DNA of 53,525 bases from Flavobacteriaceae bacterium (lineage in GTDB: Bacteria; Bacteroidota; Bacteroidia; UKL13-3). The notes under the pieces are model-generated. The model made no database searches. It saw nothing but the letters and a program-made list of their open reading frames with translations, and was not told where the DNA came from. A program made the position numbers and the translations under genes. The DNA is taken from the NCBI GenBank assembly GCA_025363675.1, contig JANYDJ010000142.1, forward strand, positions 1-53,525, read 5' to 3'. Below, piece after piece: positions 9,501-16,470 of the stretch (the stretch's first letter is position 1; every line of letters begins with the position of its first letter).

Positions 9501-10614
9501 CTAATTTGGCGTTGAGTTCTAAATTTACACCATTATCATAACCTGTATCTACAGGATTATTTGCGATAACACGTACTCTATAATATTTGCTAGGTATACA
9601 ATTGGCGGGGATGGTACACGCAACCGTGTCTGGATTGGGTGATTTAAGATATCCAATGTTCACCGGGCTTGAAAAACTACCTGCTGAATCAGATAATTGT
9701 ATGGTGAATTTATTGCCGCTGTTATACTTATCGTATGATACAAAAGGTATATCGATGCTACTACCTGGGCAAAGTGTTTTACCTATCAATGAATCTGTAT
9801 ATAATACACTTGATTGTGTTATATATTTATAATTCGCTCCATTGTTATTATTGAAGTTTAAAGTGTACAAATCATAATCATTGATAATATTATCTCGGGT
9901 AGAAGAGAAAACATAATATTGCACAACAGTACCGGCAGCACATCCTGGAATATAAGCTGCCCCAGTATCTTGATCGATATTTACATACGCCACTAAAGAA
10001 CTTGCCCAATTATTTGTTGTAAATCGAAGATATATTTTTTCTTCATACATAGGGGTATCACTTAGATATACGCCTATATAGGCATTGGTATACTCCTTCA
10101 CATGTGGCGTCATTTGCACCACCGAATCTATAGTAACAGGTTTTGATTTTGTTTCCATAAAAACCGCTTTGGTGTCATAATATCCTCGGTCTTCAAAGTT
10201 TACGGTATACCAACTTCCATCGTTAACATACATTTGATTGCTACCGGCTGAGCCGCCATAAGTGTAGGTCATCACTGTATCTGGTTTAACCGGCACTACC
10301 CCACCCCATCGGCTCTGCGACGGATTTGAGCTTGGTCCGCAAGTAAAAAAGAAATTATAGTTGCCTGATGTGGTATCGGCACCTGATAAAGTATCAATAT
10401 AAAATGTAGTGTGATACCTACGGGTGGTTTTAGGAATCAAGTATACTCCCCCGCCCGTTATTTGACTATCGCTTGCAAAATTGGGCTTGTTTTTGGGAGG
10501 GTTTTGCCAGTTGGTCCACTGCCCAGATAGGTTTAAGCCTTGGCTTATGGATATCTGACCATCAGCTATAAATGAACATGAAAGAAGAAGAAGACCTAGT
10601 AAATATTTTCTCAT
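6568..10614 (-). CDS. Giant Ig-like T9SS-secreted adhesin-like protein
   Basis: The 1348-residue protein has a signal peptide (YLLGLLLLSCSFIADGQ). A module of about 140 residues (GxNxxGQWxNWxNPP ... RYHTTFYID ... DGxWYTxNF ... FMETxxxPVTIDSV) is present twice, near residues 26-165 and 537-680. After each copy come an immunoglobulin-like linker and tandem Ig-like units of about 75-85 residues (six to seven in all) with the pattern FCxGDSV...YQWxxNGxxIxGAT...YxVxVTNxxGC. The C-terminus is a type A T9SS sorting domain (FPNPNAGIFTLQT ... GKSMLSY ... GCYIIKL ... KKLIIQ). The protein is therefore predicted to cross the outer membrane by T9SS and be displayed or released. It is probably adhesive or ligand-binding; no catalytic motif was seen. 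A PorV/PorQ-type gene follows directly downstream. Confidence 0.85.
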   Translation of the reverse strand: MRKYLLGLLLLSCSFIADGQISISQGLNLSGQWTNWQNPPKNKPNFASDSQITGGGVYLIPKTTRRYHTTFYIDTLSGADTTSGNYNFFFTCGPSSNPSQSRWGGVVPVKPDTVMTYTYGGSAGSNQMYVNDGSWYTVNFEDRGYYDTKAVFMETKSKPVTIDSVVQMTPHVKEYTNAYIGVYLSDTPMYEEKIYLRFTTNNWASSLVAYVNIDQDTGAAYIPGCAAGTVVQYYVFSSTRDNIINDYDLYTLNFNNNNGANYKYITQSSVLYTDSLIGKTLCPGSSIDIPFVSYDKYNSGNKFTIQLSDSAGSFSSPVNIGYLKSPNPDTVACTIPANCIPSKYYRVRVIANNPVDTGYDNGVNLELNAKLAPKVFASGKTNICQGDSIKLSEISYTGKIYQWTLNGNYIIGATDSFCYVSASGIYKVIISDACNKDSSNAISVSSITIPTVQIQSLNGNTICLGDSIKLSGNQPSGTNVQWFNNGTSINGQTDTLYYAKSVSSYYMIATASNGCQSVSNTITITQQSGCSNIYVAEGINMPGQWSNWSNPPTQKNWASKLQAGGNITLLSLGAKRYHTTFYIDSKSGADTSAGSYDFLFTSGPSANYNQNQWANTNVIMDSLQDYTYSSTTNNNISVTDGNWYTMNFMDKGYNNTKAIFMETPSLPVTIDSVWQTPINVYNNNAVNIGIKTNKTPSGNEYFYIRYSNNKWKTSMISAVKMNNNMGTAIIPPHSSGDTVLYYAFSSTKINVYNYYEMYSINVNDNNGANYNYIVKPQFITTDAISTTTFCSGDKVNITFKSGQFNGTNTYTVQLSDAKGSFGSPVKLSTLNDSFPANINVQIPISTVAGTGYRIRVVGSSPAINGGDNGTDLTINPAPNPIVNKSGKVSFCTGDSVILSVTLKSGETVQWKKNGNVISGATSASIIAKTTGDYLAEVSNSACTTSSSAVQVAVNNVAPSASITAQGNTTFCQGGLVALKATTGAGWSYQWRFNGNNLNGATDSIYSAKVSGSYDLVVTNGCGSSTSSTVSVTVNSKPTSTITANGSTTLCAGKTVDLIGPSSAGFSYQWLKDGSMITGANLDTLTANSSGIYQLVLSNGIGCTDTSKGITVTINTLPNASISGSGPFIFCSGGQVILSVPNAVGNTYVWKKDGVVISSATSNSLLVTVGAQYEIDVTNSGGCTNKQAKTITVFPSLAKPSITTDIPNKKLTSSAAANYQWFLNGSALTGATNQTYIYNQLGIYKVHITDSNGCNAKSLDIDLAKVSINEIGSDLFFELFPNPNAGIFTLQTDKQNIMIEIFDLTGKSMLSYQLKQHIEEINCSNFPKGCYIIKLKDNNNIICKKLIIQ

Positions 10615-10636
10615 AGTACACTGTGTTATTTTGTAG

Positions 10637-10644
10637 CAAATTTA
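10637..10644 (-). promoter_or_regulatory. Candidate -7 element for the 1348-residue cargo gene
   Basis: On the minus strand the sequence reads TAAATTTGC, a perfect TAnnTTTG match, 22 bp upstream of the start codon at 10614. No convincing -33 TTTG was found at the expected distance. Confidence 0.45.
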
Positions 10645-10764
10645 TAACAAGACTATTAAATTGGTTGAAGGGTTGCCAAAAATTTTACTTTTCTTATTTT
10701 ACTAAATCCAAACCTGCGTTTTGCACCCGTTCATACAATCATAATCCAAAAGTAAAATTGAGGA

Positions 10765-10796
10765 AACACTGCGGTAACATAAAGTTTTAAACTTTG
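10765..10796 (+). promoter_or_regulatory. Candidate activator box plus -7 TTTG upstream of the TonB receptor
   Basis: AACACTGCGGTAAC begins at 10765 and a TTTG half-site lies at 10793-10796. The same box (AACACTGAGGTAAC) with the same 28-bp offset to TTTG occurs at 21189, upstream of a secreted T9SS protein. The box occupies the place where a -33 element is expected, as in activator-dependent promoters. Confidence 0.5.
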
Positions 10797-10819
10797 TACT
10801 CCTTTTAATAATTCGCTTT

Positions 10820-13630
10820 ATGATTCATAAGTACCTGTTAATCTTTATTTTTTTATTGTGTTCTGTGCTCACTACCTTGGCCCAAAAAGGTAGCATACAC
10901 GGTGAGGTTACCGATTTGAAAACAGGGGAGAAACTCTCCGGAGTGGGGATTAGTTTGAAAGGTAAAAAAAATACGACCTATTCAGATAAAGATGGCGGGT
11001 TTGTTTTCTCCAATTTAGACTCAGGTTTATATACATTGGAATTTACGTTTGGTACTTATAAAGATAAAACTCTTAAAGCTATCGCGGTTTATGCAACTAA
11101 AACAAGCGAACTAAAAGTGCAATTAGAACCAGCCGACCCTGAACAGCTTAAAGCTACCAGGGTAGTTGCTACACGTGCAAAAAATACAGAATCAGCTATT
11201 GTGCTAGAGATGAAGCGTAGTGACAATATTGTGAGCGGTATATCGGCCAGCCAAATACAAAAAGGTCAAGACCGTGATGCATCGGAAGTGGTGAGAAGGG
11301 TGCCAGGTGTTACCATTATTGAAAACCGCTTTATTATGATACGCGGATTAAATGATCGCTATAATACTGTATGGTTGAACGATGCGGGAGCTCCCAGTTC
11401 GGAAACCGATAAAAAAGCATTTTCGTTCGATATTATTCCCGCAGGTCTTATCGACAGAATATTGATATACAAAACCCCATCGGCCGATTTGCCCGGTGAT
11501 TTTGCCGGAGGCATGGTAAAAATATATACCAAAGCTTTCCCCGAAAAAAGTAATATATCATTCGATATTAAAAGTTCATATCGCACGGGCACTACCGGAA
11601 ATTTGTACGACTATAATACCAAAAGCAATACCGATTGGCTAGGCTTCGATTATGGCCAACGGAAACTACCCAAAGGCTTAAATGATTATATATCAAAGTA
11701 TGACGAAAATATAGCTGAAGAAACCAAATCTTTTAACGGCAATTGGGCCAAGCAAGAACAGAAAGCTATGCCCGATATGCGTTTCAATTTCAATTTTAAT
11801 AAACTGGCAAATATTGGCAAGCTAAAATTAGGAAATATTCTTGGCGTTAATTACTCAAATACTTATACTGTGTTTAATATACAAAGACAAGATTGGGATT
11901 CCGTTTCAAAAAATATGGATTTAGTTGACAAGCAGAGTACGCAAACCGTTAGGCTTAATGTGCTTGAAAACTTTGCAGTAAAATTTGACAACCATAAAAT
12001 AGAATTTAAAAATCTTCTAAATCAAACTGGAATGCAGCAAACCGTGTTTCGTAATAGTGTTTTAGAAAACAGTCCGAGTGAAAAATCTTATCAATATTGG
12101 TATCAATCAAAAACAACCTTTACCAGTCAATTAAGTGGAATACATAAATGGTTGCAGGAAAAATTATTATACGATTGGACCGTGGGATATTCTTATATAC
12201 ACCGCAACGATCCCGACCTTAGAAGAATTAAATATACAAAAGCTCCAACAGCACCTGACAGTATGTATAAAGCTGCTGTGGCCAATGTGGTAGATAATTC
12301 AAATGGCGGAGGAAGATTTTTTTCTACACTTACCGAAAGTGTATATTCTCTTGCTCAAAGTTTGAAATATAAAACTACCCTAAAAGGCATGGCGATAGAA
12401 GCAAGCACTGGTGGTTATATAGAACTAAAAGAGCGTTCATTCGATTCGCGTTTTCTGGGATATGTAATAAAGCCAGGTGCTGAGGCACAAAGGTTGACAC
12501 GCTTGCCTATTGAACAAATTTTTGCACCACAAAATATTGGAACCAGTACTGGTTTTAAACTTGATGAGATAACTAGTGGTTCAGATAGATACAAAGCACA
12601 AAATAGTTTATACGCTGGATATGGAATGTTAAATATTCAAGCAACAAAACGCATAAAAATAGTAGGTGGACTTCGTTACGAATATAATAAACAAGCATTG
12701 CAAAGCAGGTTAAATCAAGATAGTATTAGCCCCCGAATTATTACCAAGTTTTGGTTGCCGTCATTTAATATGGCATATAACTTTAACAAACAATCATTGC
12801 TACGCGTTGCTTATGGTAAAACTTTGAACAGACCCGAATTTCGTGAGTGGTCGCCGTTTTATTTCTATGATTTTAATTTTAGTGCAGGCACTTATGGTTC
12901 CTTGTTCAATACTGTATTATTCCCCAACGGCAATATATTAAAAGTGGCCACTATACAAAACTTCGATTTAAGATATGAGTTATATGGCAAAGGTTCAGAC
13001 TTTGTGCAAGTGGGATTATTCTATAAGTATTTTAAGAATCCTATCCAACAAATCATCCTTTCATCGGGAAGTGATAGCAGGGCTTTCTCATTTGTAAATG
13101 GTGACTGGGCATACACAAAAGGAATTGAAATTGATTTTAGAAAAAACATGGGAGCATTTGCAAAATCAGTACATTGCAAAGAACTAGCTAATTTGAATAT
13201 TGTTGGAAATATATCATTAATTCAAAGTCAGTTATATATTAGCAAAAATATTAACCAAGCCAATAAAACACAGTTGCAAGGACAATCACCCTATATTATA
13301 AACGGAGGACTATATTATCAAAATGATAGCAGTGGTTTGCAAATAAGTGTATTATATAATGTGTTTGGTCCTCGTATATTTTTATTAGGTACTTTGCAAT
13401 ATCCCAACATTGGCGAACTTGCTCGCCATACCATTGATATAACAGTTTCGCAACGATTAAACAAACGTTTCTCTTTAAATTTTGGAGCTCAAGATATACT
13501 GAACAATCCTATATTCCTTGTTCAAGATACAAACAATGATGGGCACTTTAGCCCCGATGGTAGTGACAAACTTATTATGAAATACCGTAGTGGACCCTAT
13601 TATACCCTTGGTGTGAAATACGTGCTATAA
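10820..13630 (+). CDS. TonB-dependent outer-membrane receptor
   Basis: The 936-residue protein has a signal peptide ending LTTLAQ. A carboxypeptidase-regulatory-like beta-sandwich follows (about residues 24-105: GSIHGEVTDLKTGEKLSGV ... SDKDGGFVFSNLDSGLYTLEF). The plug domain spans about 125-240 (DASEVVRRVPGVTIIENRFI, then RGLNDRY and LPGDFAGGMVKIYTK). The 22-strand-type barrel ends in an aromatic-rich strand (YYTLGVKYVL). It imports an unidentified substrate using TonB-ExbBD energy. No SusD-like partner is adjacent, so it is not a standard SusCD polysaccharide system. The shared upstream box with the gene at 21284 hints at a common regulon. Confidence 0.92.
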   Translation: MIHKYLLIFIFLLCSVLTTLAQKGSIHGEVTDLKTGEKLSGVGISLKGKKNTTYSDKDGGFVFSNLDSGLYTLEFTFGTYKDKTLKAIAVYATKTSELKVQLEPADPEQLKATRVVATRAKNTESAIVLEMKRSDNIVSGISASQIQKGQDRDASEVVRRVPGVTIIENRFIMIRGLNDRYNTVWLNDAGAPSSETDKKAFSFDIIPAGLIDRILIYKTPSADLPGDFAGGMVKIYTKAFPEKSNISFDIKSSYRTGTTGNLYDYNTKSNTDWLGFDYGQRKLPKGLNDYISKYDENIAEETKSFNGNWAKQEQKAMPDMRFNFNFNKLANIGKLKLGNILGVNYSNTYTVFNIQRQDWDSVSKNMDLVDKQSTQTVRLNVLENFAVKFDNHKIEFKNLLNQTGMQQTVFRNSVLENSPSEKSYQYWYQSKTTFTSQLSGIHKWLQEKLLYDWTVGYSYIHRNDPDLRRIKYTKAPTAPDSMYKAAVANVVDNSNGGGRFFSTLTESVYSLAQSLKYKTTLKGMAIEASTGGYIELKERSFDSRFLGYVIKPGAEAQRLTRLPIEQIFAPQNIGTSTGFKLDEITSGSDRYKAQNSLYAGYGMLNIQATKRIKIVGGLRYEYNKQALQSRLNQDSISPRIITKFWLPSFNMAYNFNKQSLLRVAYGKTLNRPEFREWSPFYFYDFNFSAGTYGSLFNTVLFPNGNILKVATIQNFDLRYELYGKGSDFVQVGLFYKYFKNPIQQIILSSGSDSRAFSFVNGDWAYTKGIEIDFRKNMGAFAKSVHCKELANLNIVGNISLIQSQLYISKNINQANKTQLQGQSPYIINGGLYYQNDSSGLQISVLYNVFGPRIFLLGTLQYPNIGELARHTIDITVSQRLNKRFSLNFGAQDILNNPIFLVQDTNNDGHFSPDGSDKLIMKYRSGPYYTLGVKYVL

Positions 13631-13651
13631 TTCTTTAAAAACAAGGTACCG

Positions 13652-16426
13652 CTATTTTTTGATCCATTTGTCTAACATCTCTTTGCACCTTTGCATAATA
13701 TAATATTCAGTAGTATTAATTGTAGCCAATGTTGTACTTTTATACAATTCGGTGATACTGTCTTTTACACTGGCATCCAATTTTTTTACGGGTCTGTCGT
13801 GCAATTTCTCTATTACGTCCAGTAACATGGTTGCTTCCTCTTTATCGTTACACCATTCAAGATAACTGCAGGCTCCTGCGGCAAACTCATCTAATAACTT
13901 AAAGGCATTGCTTTGCATCCCTTCGATATAATATTTTCCCAATTCAGTAAACTTATATTCAGATAGGCGGGCAAGAAGGTGCGATTTTTCTATCATATCA
14001 TTGTCTTTATCTAAAAGATGTTGCACTGCTTTAAAAGCATTTTGTGAATCGAGCTGCAGATATAATTTAAAAGCATTACTTTGTATAATATAACTTGTAT
14101 CGAAAATTAGTTTTTGCAACAATGGGATAAGTTTATCATTGGGGTCTTTACTTAAAAACTCGAGTGCTTCTTTGCGTACATTTTTACGAGAATCAGTATT
14201 CGCAAGTGCATATATACTATTATATATTTTGGTACGGTCTTCTGATTTCTCTAATCTATCGAGAAGATTGACAGCACTGGCACTTTCGAGGAAGGTAACA
14301 TCTTGTGCATATAATAACAGTTGGTCTCTTGTTGCTTGTCTATCGGCTTCTTCAAAAAGTTCTAATTCTGTTTCTTTCAGCATATCTAAGCATAATGATT
14401 TCTGAGCATAAGTATTAGCAGCCTTTAATAAAGTTGTAATAGTTTTGGATGTTTGTTTAAAATCATATTCTGCCAATAATTGTTGATTAGGGTCTATCAG
14501 CACGGCTTCGGGCAATGCATCTAACTGAAATTTCAAATTTGGATAATACGAATTTACAGATACATTTCTAATTTCCATTTTACCATTTACCACAAACCCA
14601 ATTTGCAAAGGCAAGCGATAGGGAAATAATTCATCATTAAGTTTATATCCATTCTGCGATAAATTAATTACATATTCATTTGCTGTACTACCCGAAGCAA
14701 TTTCGGCTGTAATTTTGGGATGGCCTGGAGCAAAATACCATTGATTGAAAAACCAGTTCAAATCGCGTCCGCTGGCTTCTTCAAATGCTAGACGGAGTTG
14801 ATGTGCTTCGGCATTATTATAGGCATTTTTGGTAAGATATATATTCAATCCTTTAAAGAAAGATTTATCTCCCAATTCGTGCCTGAGCATTTGTATAATA
14901 GCCCCTCCTTTGGGATAACTAATTCCATCAAAAACTTCTTCAGGAATTTCATACGATTTGCGAATGAGCGGCACGTTTTTAAATTGGTCGGTGCGAATAC
15001 CTGCATCGCAGTTATTTTGAAATTTGAGCTGTGCAGCATCCATTCCTTTTTTATGTTCGTGCCATAATATTTCACCAAAGGTTGCGAACGATTCATTCAA
15101 TGATATATGATGCCACGATTTGCAGGTAACCAAATCGCCAAACCATTGGTGGAACAGCTCGTGGCAGATTACATCTTCCGAATTATTATCATACCATTGG
15201 CGTGGAGTTCTGTTCAAAAACTCTCCATGCAAAGTAGCCGATGTATTTTCCATAGCACCCGATACATATTCACGCACCACTACTTGTGCATATTTATCCC
15301 AAGCATAGGGAACACCCAAAACATCACTATAATAAGTGAGCATTTCTTTGGTGTTACCGAATATAGTTTTTGCATAAGGAGCAAATTCGGGTTCCATATA
15401 ATAATCGACTGTCATATCAATTGACATTTTTTTAGACTCAGGTATTTCTAATAGATATGCCCACATTTGATCCTTAACTTGATATGACCATGTATCACTT
15501 ACTTTTATAAAATTGCCAATAGCCAACATAGCCAAATAGCCTGAATGTGGCTTCCCTTGAGCCCATTTGTCTGTACGTGTTCCGTCATTATTATTTACTG
15601 ACTTTTCAAGTTTTCCATTTGACAAAGTAGTCAAATTTGAATCTACAGTCAATGATATTTTTTGCGTAAATTTTTCGTTTGGATGATCAATAGTAGGGAA
15701 CCAATTATGATTATGTTCTGTTTCGCCCTGTGTCCATAACTGCTTTGGTCGGTCTATATACTTATTTTTTGAATTAATAAAATACAATCCTTTATCGCTG
15801 CTTATGGCCATGCCTTTTTGATTGCTGGTTTCACGAGGATGTGCTTTATAATTTATTTTTATTTTATATTGATCAGCTTGATATCGATTACTGCTCAAGC
15901 CCATAAAATTTGCAATGTCTTTTTTCGGAATATATATGTGCAATTGCTCCGAATCTGGGTAGACAAAAGTTGTTGGTAGATAGACTCCATCATATAATGT
16001 AGTAATTATATTTTGTTTATATCGTCTGGGATAGTCTGGTGGATAATCGTTATCTACTTTTTTATTACAAAACACAGAAATACTCAATATCTCAAATCTA
16101 CGTGCATCGAGCACCAATGTATCTACCCACTCTGCATAAGGAGCACACTCTAGAACACACTCCCCTATCACCGTTTCTTTTTCCCAATCGAAACTTAGAG
16201 CCAAATCCATGTGTATAATATCCGTTTCTTTTACAGGTGCTTCTGTAATTTCTTTTGATTTTTGCTCCTCTTCATCTGCCTGCATTTTTACGGCAGCAAG
16301 TGTGTCTTTGGCATTCCAAGATATATTGTTTTTTTGTTTAGCAAGTTTTTCGTTTTTATGCGATTTGAATAAAAAACAAGACTGCATTAGTGGTAATAAA
16401 ATGATTAAGTATCGAAAATATTTCAT
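13652..16426 (-). CDS. M1-family metallo-aminopeptidase lipoprotein
   Basis: The protein has 924 residues. The N-terminus carries a lipobox (LLPLMQSC), predicting attachment to the membrane. The M1 signature is complete: the exopeptidase motif GAMEN (about residue 390), the zinc motif HELFH (about 420) and the third zinc ligand in the NESFA motif 18 residues later. The C-terminal 280 residues look like HEAT-type helical repeats (DRLEKSEDRTKIYNSIYALANTDSRKNVRKEAL and following; only part of this run is meaningful individually). It cleaves N-terminal residues from peptides, here probably in the periplasm or at the cell surface. It lies 44 bp downstream of the AsmA-family gene on the same strand, so an operon is possible. 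Its 3' end converges with the TonB receptor. Confidence 0.92.
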   Translation of the reverse strand: MKYFRYLIILLPLMQSCFLFKSHKNEKLAKQKNNISWNAKDTLAAVKMQADEEEQKSKEITEAPVKETDIIHMDLALSFDWEKETVIGECVLECAPYAEWVDTLVLDARRFEILSISVFCNKKVDNDYPPDYPRRYKQNIITTLYDGVYLPTTFVYPDSEQLHIYIPKKDIANFMGLSSNRYQADQYKIKINYKAHPRETSNQKGMAISSDKGLYFINSKNKYIDRPKQLWTQGETEHNHNWFPTIDHPNEKFTQKISLTVDSNLTTLSNGKLEKSVNNNDGTRTDKWAQGKPHSGYLAMLAIGNFIKVSDTWSYQVKDQMWAYLLEIPESKKMSIDMTVDYYMEPEFAPYAKTIFGNTKEMLTYYSDVLGVPYAWDKYAQVVVREYVSGAMENTSATLHGEFLNRTPRQWYDNNSEDVICHELFHQWFGDLVTCKSWHHISLNESFATFGEILWHEHKKGMDAAQLKFQNNCDAGIRTDQFKNVPLIRKSYEIPEEVFDGISYPKGGAIIQMLRHELGDKSFFKGLNIYLTKNAYNNAEAHQLRLAFEEASGRDLNWFFNQWYFAPGHPKITAEIASGSTANEYVINLSQNGYKLNDELFPYRLPLQIGFVVNGKMEIRNVSVNSYYPNLKFQLDALPEAVLIDPNQQLLAEYDFKQTSKTITTLLKAANTYAQKSLCLDMLKETELELFEEADRQATRDQLLLYAQDVTFLESASAVNLLDRLEKSEDRTKIYNSIYALANTDSRKNVRKEALEFLSKDPNDKLIPLLQKLIFDTSYIIQSNAFKLYLQLDSQNAFKAVQHLLDKDNDMIEKSHLLARLSEYKFTELGKYYIEGMQSNAFKLLDEFAAGACSYLEWCNDKEEATMLLDVIEKLHDRPVKKLDASVKDSITELYKSTTLATINTTEYYIMQRCKEMLDKWIKK

Positions 16427-16470
16427 TAGTTGTTGTATATTATTGTTCTGCGGTGCGACCTAAGTATATA

